From assembly GCA_902465605.1 (NCBI GenBank), contig CABQNT010000003.1, forward strand, positions 62,001-126,000: a stretch of DNA of 64,000 nucleotides, read 5' to 3'. Made by a program: the position numbers and the translations under genes. The notes beneath the pieces were generated by a model. That model searched no databases, was not told where the DNA came from, and was given only the letters and a program-made list of their open reading frames with translations. Every line of letters begins with the position of its first letter. Position 1 is the first letter of the stretch. Positions 25,801 to 33,772 of this stretch are shown here, in pieces. This DNA comes from Prevotella sp902465605. GTDB taxonomy: Bacteria > Bacteroidota > Bacteroidia > Bacteroidales > Bacteroidaceae.

Positions 25801-27513
25801 TTACCAAGTAAGCCGCAATCCAAATGGTACTGTTATGATGAACGGATGTTCTGTGCGGTAGGTTTCAAGGTCACTGCCATTCCAGAAGTAATAGAACATG
25901 TTAGGTTCTAAATACAGACTAAAAGGCTTGAATAGCCTATACTGAACACCGATACCTAAGTTCACAGACCACTGATAACGTGGCTTGATGTCACCCTTTA
26001 ACGTGTAGGACGAGTCAGACGTTATGATATACTTCTTATCAAGTGAACTGTGAACTGGCATCTCGAATGTCACTCCACCAGTTGTATAGGCATTGAATCG
26101 TCCCTTGCTCCATATACGATAGGTCAATTGCAATGGTATGCCCACATAATCAATCTTCTGGGTCTTCAACAAGGTCGCACCATGAAACTCACTCTCAAAA
26201 TCAGACTTTATTCTTGTGTAAGTCAATCCTGTTCCAAAAGTCCAATGGGAACTTAGTTGCTTATTGAGCGACAAACTAAAGGTTTTGGGGCGGTAGTGGT
26301 GCGCCTTCTCACCTAAGGATGCGTTGCCTTCTGTTGCATTATTCTGTGCTATCCATGACATTTTTGCCCTCTCGACAGAATCCATCAGTGCATTGTTCCG
26401 AACCAAATAATTTACATAATCATCCCATGTATATAATTTGGCCGAAGCCCCACCATTAGCGTAATCTACTACTGATAGGTAGTTCAAATTGGACATGGCT
26501 CCATTTGATCCGGCATTAGATGAATAGCCGAATTTAAATGTCCATGGGTATTTCTTCTTATTGCTGACACTAGGCGACATACTTTCATTCAATGCCATCA
26601 TTTTTTCTTCGGTAATTTGTGGAATACGAAGCACGGAGTCTATGGTGCTGATACCCTTTATAACCAATTGTTTCTGTATAGAATCCACATGGAAAACTAC
26701 AGTCTGCTGCTCGGATTCTACACTATCTGTTATCATCCGTGAAGAAATCTTTTCAGTAGAGGTAGCCATTTCTGCCAAGGCACGTTCATCATTATTACTG
26801 GTACTTATACTTGATGGGATGGAATATCTTGGTTGCACTATCTTTTGAGAGGCAGATTCTTTTTGAACCCGTCCTGGCAGCTCCTTATGAGTGGTTACTG
26901 CTGTTTGCTTGTGTTCAGAAGTTCCAACAGTTTTGTCCTTCGTTACGAAATAGATATAGACAGATATCAGAATTGGAAGCAAGAAGAGCAACCAATAGTT
27001 CATCAGTATAGTCCGCAACATTTTCTTTGCCCGAACCAACTGAGAAGATGAACTGTGAGGATTGATACCAAGCAGTTCTCCAATTTCCTTATGAGAAAGA
27101 CCATCCAGAACCGAGAGTTTGAATATCTCCCTGTTCCCCTCCGGTAACGACTCTATTGCCGACAACAATAGTTCAAGTTCTATATTCTTTTCTTCCTCGT
27201 CTTCTTCGCTCAAAAATTCTGTGCCCAGACTAGACAGAGGAATGTCATCCTTCACTGTGCTTTGCAGGTACCTTAGAGAAAGGTTCCTTACAATGGTGAT
27301 CATCCATCCCTCCAATTTTGAGTTGTCTTTCAGCGATTTGATGGAGGTGAAGATGATGATGAACGCATCATGCAAAATATCTTTTGCCGTGCTTTCGTCT
27401 GTCACATAATGCTGGCATATCCGCAATAATCTGTCGGAATATGCCTTGTATAAATTTCCGAGAGCTTTCCGTTCTCCCTGTTTACATGCGTTTATATCAA
27501 CATCTACTTTCAT
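25801..27513 (-). CDS. ECF sigma factor fused through a membrane helix to an outer-membrane beta-barrel
   Basis: The protein has 570 residues from the ATG at 27513. A GTG at 27567 lies inside the promoter motif and is rejected as the start. Residues 20-85 are sigma region 2 (AKDILHDAF, GWMITIVRNLSLRYL). Residues 113-168 are sigma region 4 with the HTH (LSHKEIGELLGINPHSSSSQL). At once after it, 173-191 is one hydrophobic helix. Residues 192-322 are Ser/Thr/Gln-rich and periplasmic. Residues 323-570 alternate like a porin-type barrel (OMP_b-brl family) and end LRLTW, a typical barrel-insertion signal. No separate anti-sigma domain is present. The sigma factor would be tethered to the inner membrane and linked to an outer-membrane sensor, like the two-gene Dma/Das systems of Bacteroides but in one chain. 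It heads the cluster. Confidence 0.88.
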   Translation of the reverse strand: MKVDVDINACKQGERKALGNLYKAYSDRLLRICQHYVTDESTAKDILHDAFIIIFTSIKSLKDNSKLEGWMITIVRNLSLRYLQSTVKDDIPLSSLGTEFLSEEDEEEKNIELELLLSAIESLPEGNREIFKLSVLDGLSHKEIGELLGINPHSSSSQLVRAKKMLRTILMNYWLLFLLPILISVYIYFVTKDKTVGTSEHKQTAVTTHKELPGRVQKESASQKIVQPRYSIPSSISTSNNDERALAEMATSTEKISSRMITDSVESEQQTVVFHVDSIQKQLVIKGISTIDSVLRIPQITEEKMMALNESMSPSVSNKKKYPWTFKFGYSSNAGSNGAMSNLNYLSVVDYANGGASAKLYTWDDYVNYLVRNNALMDSVERAKMSWIAQNNATEGNASLGEKAHHYRPKTFSLSLNKQLSSHWTFGTGLTYTRIKSDFESEFHGATLLKTQKIDYVGIPLQLTYRIWSKGRFNAYTTGGVTFEMPVHSSLDKKYIITSDSSYTLKGDIKPRYQWSVNLGIGVQYRLFKPFSLYLEPNMFYYFWNGSDLETYRTEHPFIITVPFGLRLTW

Positions 27514-27540
27514 AGATATACTTTTCCTTTTTATTAAAAG

Positions 27541-27587
27541 GAGCAGATTGTGACTAAAAGACTGCACGAATTTTGAAACTTTTTTTT
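27541..27587 (-). promoter_or_regulatory. Candidate autoregulated promoter of the sigma-barrel gene
   Basis: The minus strand reads AAAAAAAAGT (27587-27578), 10 nt, GTGCAGTCTTTT (27567-27556), one base, GT, six bases, CTGCTC (27546-27541), 28 nt before the ATG. It matches the element before the radical SAM gene base for base in the three core blocks. Confidence 0.65.
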
Positions 27588-27746
27588 GAAAAACTTGAAA
27601 AAAGGCTCAAATTTATGACTAGTGGCCTATTTTTAAGGGCGAATAATCAACAACAAGAGCACTATTGCAAAGTTCACCTCCCGTCATAAAGGAAACATTG
27701 GATTGCGTATTTTGATACCTGTAACAAACGATGGTCAATGGCACAT

Positions 27747-28784
27747 CTAAGGAATTATAATTTGTCTGAAGTCATGAAGTAATTTCTCCATTCTTTTCAT
27801 CAATTCCTTAAAGGGCTTGGCTTCGCCATATATATATCCATCTACCATATTTGTCTCATAGTCCAGACGATAGGCTTTCAGAACCTCATTTCGGGGGATA
27901 AAATCAATACTTGTCGGATAATCTTTGTCATAGTCCACATATCCCAAATGATAGAAACGACGACGATGTTCTACGATAGCCTTATAAAGGTTGCCATCGT
28001 TCAGTGACTTCTGGCCAAACTCTGTGTCCATCAATCTATCTAAATCATAGAGATGCCGGGACATACGCAATGTTCTTGGTTCTTCCTTTTGAAGCTCCTC
28101 ACTAAGAAGCAGTGCCTTTTCCAGGAATGTCCTTGATGGCGTTACTGTATTAATAGATGCGGCCATTTCATCATCCTCTTTTGGGAACTTATCAAAGACA
28201 AGAGAACGAATTTCACATTGTTCATAGGGTTCTGACATAGACAGACAACTGATTTCTATTTTAACTCTCGCATCAATAAGTCTCATGCTGGATGGCAAAA
28301 TGCTCTCATAATTGACGAATATTATAGTCGGGTCGCTATCATGGTCTATAGGCCTTGGAGGTTCCCCTGTCACCGTTTCATTCATTATAGTATACCCTTT
28401 AACTCCCATTTTAAGGAGTTCTGCATCCAGTTCTGCAGAGAGAGTCCCATGAATATAATCCCGTGATGCTTTTCTTAGTTTCTTCACCTGATTGTTGTTC
28501 TCGCACTTTGCAAATGGCAAGTTAAGGACGTCCCCAAAGAAGTTCCTGCCAATGGAAATGTCTATATCTTCACTGAATCGATTGATGAGATTCCATCCTT
28601 TACTCAATGAAGTTCCCCCCTTGAAAAGAAGCCATTTCCCACAAGATGTATTGAACAATGCTTTGAGAACTACCGTCACCCACCAATCTTTCTCTACGGC
28701 ATTATCTTCGATATTATGATCCTGGGCTACAGTTTGTATCATTGCTATTCGTTCGTCGCTACTATGATTTTGCCAACTACTCAT
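27747..28784 (-). CDS. abiEii: AbiEii/AbiGii family nucleotidyltransferase toxin
   Basis: The protein has 345 residues. The nucleotidyltransferase signature is GGTS (56-59) with D73 and D75 in the SEDIDIS segment. AbiEii toxins of type IV systems transfer nucleotides to tRNA acceptor ends and stop growth; the pair gives abortive phage immunity and stabilises mobile DNA. It overlaps the antitoxin gene by 8 nt. Length is at the long end but normal for the family. No terminator is obvious before the sigma-barrel promoter. Confidence 0.9.
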   Translation of the reverse strand: MSSWQNHSSDERIAMIQTVAQDHNIEDNAVEKDWWVTVVLKALFNTSCGKWLLFKGGTSLSKGWNLINRFSEDIDISIGRNFFGDVLNLPFAKCENNNQVKKLRKASRDYIHGTLSAELDAELLKMGVKGYTIMNETVTGEPPRPIDHDSDPTIIFVNYESILPSSMRLIDARVKIEISCLSMSEPYEQCEIRSLVFDKFPKEDDEMAASINTVTPSRTFLEKALLLSEELQKEEPRTLRMSRHLYDLDRLMDTEFGQKSLNDGNLYKAIVEHRRRFYHLGYVDYDKDYPTSIDFIPRNEVLKAYRLDYETNMVDGYIYGEAKPFKELMKRMEKLLHDFRQIIIP

Positions 28785-29403
28785 GATTGTTTTTGCTTAA
28801 AATTTTTATTATGTTTCGCCGTATCCATGTAGGCATGACCTTTAGATCATCAGACATGGTCTCATCCTCTGGATATTTGCTAAGTATTGCACTAATTGCA
28901 CTTTCCCACTCTTCATTATAGTTTCGCTCCCCAATAGCCTTCATGGCTTGTACCAAAAGGCGTGTGACCTTTCCTTTCAATGCGAAATTCTTGGGCACTC
29001 CTCTTTTGAACGTGATGGTTTTATTGCCACACTTGATTTTTCTTGCAGACCCACTGGTAAGAAAAATAGGGGTCATAGTTACTTGTTCGGATAATCCAAG
29101 CATATTCAACGCTGTACTACCAGTAGGGAGAATTTCAGCATTGTCTCTCTCTGCAATTGCATGGGCTATCTCTTCGGTAGTTGGATAAACTATACCAAAT
29201 TTAGTTTTCTTCGCTTTAAGGTATATGCCACGAGATAATCTTAACAACAAATCCTGTCGGACAAAATCTGATAAAATCTTGCCCACATACTCATCGTCGT
29301 ATTCAGGGAAACTATTATTAAAAAACAGAGTACCGGTGTTTGCTTTTTCAATACAGTTCCTAAGAATATCAACAACCTTCTTTTCTTCTTTATTTATTAA
29401 CAT
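28777..29403 (-). CDS. abiEi: AbiEi-like antitoxin (DUF6088 type)
   Basis: The protein has 208 residues with an N-terminal winged helix (about residues 5-65: LSDFVRQDLLLRLSRGIYLKAK) and a C-terminal domain that would block the toxin's effect. AbiEi proteins bind inverted repeats in their own promoter. Here a 23-bp near-perfect palindrome (29413-29435) covers the -7 box just 10 nt before the start codon, which is what such autoregulation needs. Confidence 0.87.
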   Translation of the reverse strand: MLINKEEKKVVDILRNCIEKANTGTLFFNNSFPEYDDEYVGKILSDFVRQDLLLRLSRGIYLKAKKTKFGIVYPTTEEIAHAIAERDNAEILPTGSTALNMLGLSEQVTMTPIFLTSGSARKIKCGNKTITFKRGVPKNFALKGKVTRLLVQAMKAIGERNYNEEWESAISAILSKYPEDETMSDDLKVMPTWIRRNIIKILSKNNHE

Positions 29404-29412
29404 ATATTAAGT

Positions 29413-29456
29413 CGGTTATTTTTGCAAAAATACCGAGTATTTTCCAAACACCCAAA
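29413..29456 (-). promoter_or_regulatory. Promoter and palindromic operator of abiEi-abiEii
   Basis: TTTG at 29456-29453, a 20-nt spacer and TATTTTTG at 29432-29425 form a consensus promoter. The -7 box lies inside a 23-bp palindrome (29413-29435) of the form CGGTTATTTTTG / CAAAAATACCG with one mismatch pair, a likely AbiEi binding site. Confidence 0.65.
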
Positions 29457-29575
29457 TTCTTTGAAGTTATTTTTATTTGGGTTGATCATTTCCATTCCAT
29501 TTCAGAATATCATTTTGCAAGTGATACGAATATAATGGCAAGCTGTGTGTGTTCTTACTGGAAGATTACCAATAG

Positions 29576-29702
29576 AAGTAGTATGTAGTTTTTAAGTAGT
29601 AACTGGATGCTTCTCTTACTAACTACGCTACAAGATTTTTTCTTTCACCGTATTATACCCTATTGTAGTTATGTAGTAAGATATAATCAGTGAAAGAAAA
29701 AA
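29576..29702. repeat. Interleaved inverted repeats next to the broken integrase
   Basis: The order is arm A (CTTACTAACTAC, 29615-29626), arm B (TTTTTTCTTTCAC, 29636-29648), A' (GTAGTTATGTAGTAAG, 29665-29680) and B' (GTGAAAGAAAAAA, 29690-29702). B and B' are perfect 13-bp complements. GTAGTA and GTAGTT units also occur upstream at 29577-29602. The interleaved order cannot form one simple hairpin. Integrase arm-type sites or an attachment core are possible explanations. No gene is seen between 29457 and 29717. Confidence 0.5.
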
Positions 29703-29717
29703 GCGTATTACCATCAG

Positions 29718-30755
29718 TTATCCATGTTGCCTATCAGGAATATCGGTGTTATTATGGATGCTGGTTTCTGCAGCTTCTGACAGATGTACTTTCTGAACAA
29801 ATGCGCTTCCGTGTTGTCTAACAGAAAGGACAGAGCGATGATGATAGAAAGCGGATAGAGCGGTGCATAGCCTTTGAGCGGTCCATTGCTTGGTCTTCTG
29901 GCGCTCCTTTCTTATGTACATCTGTCCGCCAGCTGCCGTTTAGATATGCTTGTATTCCAAATTCTCCATATCTGAGATAGCCAAGCCTGTGAAGCAGGAA
30001 AAGACAAACATCAGTCTTGCCAGTTCCGCTTCCTTGTCGTTCATCTTCATTGACATAAGTTTCATCACATCGCTCTTTTGCAAAAAGCGTATCTTCTTTT
30101 CCTCCTTCTCATACCTGGCATTCTCAAACGGATTGCAGCGTATAATCCTCTTGCTGACCGCACGGAACATTAGTCGGCTCAGCCAGCAGAGGTTGCTGTT
30201 GACGGTAGATGCTTTCAGTCCACGCTTTTTGAGAAAGAAGCGGTATTCCTCGAACAAGTCCTCTGTAATTGTTCCGATGGATATATCCTGCACTCCTTTG
30301 TTTTCTACAAATTCACGGAGATTTCTGTCAGAATAGAACAGATTCAGGTAAGTTCCCTCTGCCCTTGATCTGCCAACACTTTCCTTGATTGTTTGGAGTT
30401 CCGCTCTGCTCATGGCAAGGAGTGTGATGGGATTGGTGGCAATACCCTGCAAGCGGTTTTTGATAAGCTCCACACTTACCACTCCATCCTTTACAAGAAT
30501 GTCCCGATAGGTCTTTTCCACCAAATCCCTGAACTCATTGATTCTTTGATTAGTCTTCCTGCTGATTGTCAAACCCTGCTTGGTGTTCCATTCGGAGAAT
30601 TTACACTCTTCTCCTGTGGTAATGGCTGCGTTCTTTCCGTCGATGGTGATACGGCAGAGAATGGCGGTATTGCCGTCTGCCTTGGTCTTCTGTCTGTTGA
30701 TATAAAACAGTATCTTGAATGTACTTCTCGTAATGGTCTTGATTGAATTGTTCAT
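29718..30755 (-). pseudogene. Tyrosine integrase, truncated by an in-frame stop
   Basis: The first 271 codons (30755 to 29940) encode the SAM-like core-binding domain and the start of the catalytic domain (FSCFTGLAISDMENLEYKHI), then a TAA. The same frame continues after the stop with TAAGGQMYIRKERQKTK, the normal continuation of this family including the catalytic Lys, and then loses similarity until a stop at 29718. The His-Arg-His and Tyr motifs are gone. It was a second integrase of the island and cannot be active alone. It follows the intact integrase by 41 nt. Confidence 0.8.
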
Positions 30756-30796
30756 GTGTTATTTAGCTATAAAACAATGTTGAATGAAAGAAATGG

Positions 30797-32026
30797 TCAA
30801 ATAGCCAACTGCATATCTTCAGTGAAAGAAAGGAAACGGTCAAATTCCTCAAAGAGTTTCTGCGGTGTTACCTTTGCATAACGCTCGGTCATGCACACGT
30901 TGGAATGCCCCAGCATCTTGCTTACCGTTTCAATAGGCACACCCTGTTCAAGTGTGATGAGCGTGGCAAATGTGTGCCTTGCCGTATGTGTGGTAAAAGG
31001 AAACGAGATGCCTGCACGAAGCCGCAGGGCTTTCAAATAAGATTGGTAAGTGGCATATCCCATGAAAGGGAGCAATGTTTCCCTTTCATCGCTGTGGAGC
31101 TTCTCCATCAGCCATATGGCTTCGGGCAGCAGTTTGACACGACAAGGCACACCTGTCTTTTGGCGGTTGAACTTCAGCCAAAGGCCACCCTCGTCATCAC
31201 GCACAAGATGGGACTTGTCCAGTTCCATCAAATCACAATACGCAGCACCCGTATAACAGGCAAAGAGGAAAATATCCCTTGCCGTTTCCATTTCCTCCTC
31301 CAATTCCTCAAAGTGGAGAGTCTTTAACTTCTCAAATGCTCCTCTGTCAAGTGCTTTGGGGAGTTTCTTGTTACCCTTGCTGATTTTGACTTTGTCGAAA
31401 AGCAGGATGTCTGCCAATCCCTCACGGTAAGCCAGCCTGCATACCGTCTTCAAATGGGTGGCGACATTGTAGAATGAGCTTTCCTGAAATTCACACTCTC
31501 CCAAGAAGTACTGCTGAAACTCATGGATGAAGTTCTCTGTCAGTTGTGAGAAGGCTAAGTCAGAAACCTTATACTTCGCTTGGATGAACTCCTGCAAGTG
31601 GATTCTCGTGGAGTGATAGCTTGCCATTGACTCTTTTCTGAGGTCTACATCGATATGACTTTCTTTCTCTTTTATGAGCATATCAAGCCTCTCGATGAGC
31701 ATGCACCGTGTCTGCACACTGCCTTGAAACTGTTCCTTCACGTCGGTTGCGTCAAATGGGCAACCTCTTGTAAGCAAGGACTGATAGGCTGACTGGATGG
31801 ACAGCAGCAAGTTCTCCAACCTGCCATTCACTTCCACCGCCTCACGACTTTTTCCGTCCATTCTGCTCTCACGAGGATTCCACAAGTCAGGATTGCAGGA
31901 GAGCTTGCAACTGAACTGTGCGATGGAACGCCCGATGGTAATGCGTTCCATAATCGGAGCCTTACCCGACTTGTCCAGACCGCTCTTTTTGAGGTAGAGC
32001 AACACCTTCATTTTTTCTGTTTTCAT
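30797..32026 (-). CDS. Site-specific tyrosine recombinase (island integrase)
   Basis: The protein has 409 residues. The N-terminal arm-binding domain begins LYLKKSGLDKSGKAPI, then come a core-binding domain and a catalytic domain with Lys (NRQKTGVP), HTARHTFAT (His and Arg), LGHSN (second His) and the tyrosine in MTERYAKVT. At the place of the first catalytic Arg the sequence reads CYTGAAYCDL, lacking Arg, as in the CTnDOT-type integrases of Bacteroides. It should drive integration and excision of the island. A TAATTTTG -7 box lies 20 nt upstream, and a GTTACC repeat array lies a further 70 nt upstream. Confidence 0.9.
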   Translation of the reverse strand: MKTEKMKVLLYLKKSGLDKSGKAPIMERITIGRSIAQFSCKLSCNPDLWNPRESRMDGKSREAVEVNGRLENLLLSIQSAYQSLLTRGCPFDATDVKEQFQGSVQTRCMLIERLDMLIKEKESHIDVDLRKESMASYHSTRIHLQEFIQAKYKVSDLAFSQLTENFIHEFQQYFLGECEFQESSFYNVATHLKTVCRLAYREGLADILLFDKVKISKGNKKLPKALDRGAFEKLKTLHFEELEEEMETARDIFLFACYTGAAYCDLMELDKSHLVRDDEGGLWLKFNRQKTGVPCRVKLLPEAIWLMEKLHSDERETLLPFMGYATYQSYLKALRLRAGISFPFTTHTARHTFATLITLEQGVPIETVSKMLGHSNVCMTERYAKVTPQKLFEEFDRFLSFTEDMQLAI

Positions 32027-32045
32027 ACGCTTTGATGTTTTGTGG

Positions 32046-32053
32046 CAAAATTA
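32046..32053 (-). promoter_or_regulatory. -7 box (TAATTTTG) of the integrase gene
   Basis: TAATTTTG on the minus strand matches TAnnTTTG 20 nt before the start codon; a -33 TTG is not evident. Confidence 0.4.
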
Positions 32054-32124
32054 CCAATTTCAAAGCGTTCCTCACTTATGCAGAAAACTGCCGACTGCAG
32101 CAACAGCCACACGAGCGAAAATAA

Positions 32125-32189
32125 TTCAGTTACCGAATATTACTCCATCGTTACCTATGACGAAATCGGGTAACGGTTTGGTAACTGAA
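32125..32189. repeat. Nested GTTACC inverted repeats upstream of the integrase
   Basis: TTCAGTTACC (32125-32134) pairs with GGTAACTGAA (32180-32189), and inside it CGTTACC (32149-32155) pairs with GGTAACG (32169-32175). Thus GTTACC occurs four times in two nested palindromes. The position, 100-160 bp upstream of the integrase start, suits a regulator or integrase binding array, perhaps part of the attachment site. The rest of the gap 32190-32650 has no recognisable feature. Confidence 0.55.
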
Positions 32190-32650
32190 CTTCTGCTTAA
32201 ATCTGCATATTATAACTCTTTTTGAAAAAAGTACTTCTATGCAAATTATTCCGTTTCCTGCTCATTATCAGCCAGTTTACACCAACTTCGATATTTCTTC
32301 ATTTTCGTTGATTAGTTGTCTGGCAAAGGCATACAGATTGCACGCTTAGAACCATGCTTTTGGAGCGAGAAAAAATGAAAAGTGAATGCGTTGTAATGCA
32401 GGGAATCTGTAATTAATTGTGTAGCAAGGAAATACAAAGATGTTTATTTTGGGCGTATTTGCGCCATGTGGCAAGGCCAGTTGCAAATACGCAAAACATG
32501 AAGAGGTTGGTTGTTAAGAAAAAATCATGAAGCCTCTTCCAATAATCCCCGCTGCCAAATGTGTGCCTGCTCAATTTGATTTCATTCCATTTACGAGTGC
32601 AGGATGGCCATTCGCAGGCGGAGGATGAGGCAAGGCATGGCCGCTTCAGT

Positions 32651-32926
32651 TTAGTTTTTGTTTTCCGTTTCAGCGGGTTCTTCTTCAAATTCGACGTATT
32701 CGCCTTCGTCTTTTTTGAAGATTTTTTTGTTTATTTCATCAGCATCCCGATGGTCTACCACCGTTTGGGTGGTGTTTCTACGGTGCTGCCGCTGCTGGGC
32801 TGACCCCTTGGCTTGCTCTCTGAACAGTTTGGCACCTTCGCGGAAAATGCTGATAAACTTTGCTGCAGAAAAGCCTACCACCAGCAAGCCGATGAGGAAA
32901 ATGATGAAAATTATTTTGAATATCAT
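32651..32926 (-). CDS. DUF4834 family small membrane protein
   Basis: The protein has 91 residues. It has one N-terminal membrane helix (IIFIIFLIGLLVVGF) and then a basic-to-acidic hydrophilic tail rich in Q, R and finally E. This matches the Bacteroidetes DUF4834 family, of unknown function. It overlaps the pssA stop by 4 nt and is the last gene of the psd-pssA operon, so a role near phospholipid synthesis is possible but unproven. Confidence 0.75.
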   Translation of the reverse strand: MIFKIIFIIFLIGLLVVGFSAAKFISIFREGAKLFREQAKGSAQQRQHRRNTTQTVVDHRDADEINKKIFKKDEGEYVEFEEEPAETENKN

Positions 32927-33702
32927 AGTTTCTGTTCTTTGTCGTGATTCATCTTGGTGATTTTTGACCTACCTGTCAGTAACAATCCCAAGGATATGAG
33001 GAAGTAGCATGCAATGACAATCCACCAGCCTTTCAACACGCCAAACGTTATAAGCACAACAGCGGTGAAGATGATGAAGCTGTGTCGGATGGCGTTGCCC
33101 TGCCATTTAAAGTTTTTGAATTTAAGGGCGAACATGGGAATCTCGCTGACCAAGAGATAACAACTCAACAGCAGCAAGGCCAGAATGTAGACCAGTGCGC
33201 CGGCATTGTTTTCAAGCCAGGCAGGGCTTGTGACGATGAGCGATCCCCAAAACAGGGCGTTCGCTGGTGTGGGAAGCCCAATAAACGAATCGGTTTGACG
33301 CGTGTCAATATTGAATTTGGCCAGCCGCAGTGCCGAGAAAGCTGCCATGAGGAAGGCCAGAAAGGGAATGAACGTGCGGTAAGGGTCGAAAGAAAATGCC
33401 TCGGATGTAGTAAGAAACGACGGATAGTCGATGACCGTAAGCTCACAAAAAATCATGGTGGATGGCGCTACGCCAAAGGTGACGCAATCGGCCAGCGAGT
33501 CTAATTCCTTGCCGATGGGCGATGATACCTTCAGAAAGCGGGCCGACATGCCGTCAAAAAAGTCGAAAGTGGCCCCGGTGAGTATCCATATCAAGGCCAT
33601 CTTGGCATCGCCGACAAAGGCGAAACAAGTTGCGATGCAGCCCGAGATGAGGTTGCTGCAAGTCAGTGCGTTGGGTATGTTTCTTTTGATGATGTTGCTC
33701 AT
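32923..33702 (-). CDS. pssA: CDP-diacylglycerol--serine O-phosphatidyltransferase
   Basis: The protein has 259 residues. It carries the CDP-alcohol phosphotransferase motif DG-x2-AR-x8-G-x3-D-x3-D near residues 49-71, followed by six or more membrane helices. It makes phosphatidylserine from CDP-diacylglycerol and serine at the inner membrane; the upstream psd product then decarboxylates it to phosphatidylethanolamine. The start MSNIIKRNIPNALTCSNL is typical. It begins 70 nt after the psd stop. Confidence 0.93.
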   Translation of the reverse strand: MSNIIKRNIPNALTCSNLISGCIATCFAFVGDAKMALIWILTGATFDFFDGMSARFLKVSSPIGKELDSLADCVTFGVAPSTMIFCELTVIDYPSFLTTSEAFSFDPYRTFIPFLAFLMAAFSALRLAKFNIDTRQTDSFIGLPTPANALFWGSLIVTSPAWLENNAGALVYILALLLLSCYLLVSEIPMFALKFKNFKWQGNAIRHSFIIFTAVVLITFGVLKGWWIVIACYFLISLGLLLTGRSKITKMNHDKEQKL

Positions 33703-33772
33703 TTGTGTCGTAGAGGTCTGGTAGGGTAGTGGGTGTGACGTGCGTCATCCCGATTGCCGTTCCCGCTTTGTT

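Larger units (their letters stand above)
21850..32190. mobile_element. Integrative genomic island (about 10.3 kb, borders approximate)
   Basis: The segment between core genes metA and DUF4834/pssA carries an excisionase-like HTH gene at its left end, two tyrosine integrase genes at its right end, an AbiE toxin-antitoxin pair and a five-gene accessory cluster. Base composition is more AT-rich than the flanks. No mobilisation or conjugation gene is visible, so it is either a small integrative element needing a helper or a decayed one. No direct repeat marking attL/attR could be found by eye, so the borders are inferred from gene content. Confidence 0.65.

Noticed and set aside
27514..27567. Longer start (GTG at 27567) for the sigma-barrel protein
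   Set aside because: The GTG is the first triplet of the conserved promoter block GTGCAGTC, and the sigma-2 homology begins only after the ATG at 27513.
21828..32450. Direct repeats marking attL and attR of the island
   Set aside because: Comparing the two border regions by eye gave no convincing shared sequence; an alignment with an island-free relative is needed.
32413..32688. 91-codon minus-strand frame near DUF4834
   Set aside because: It overlaps the DUF4834 gene in another frame and looks random.
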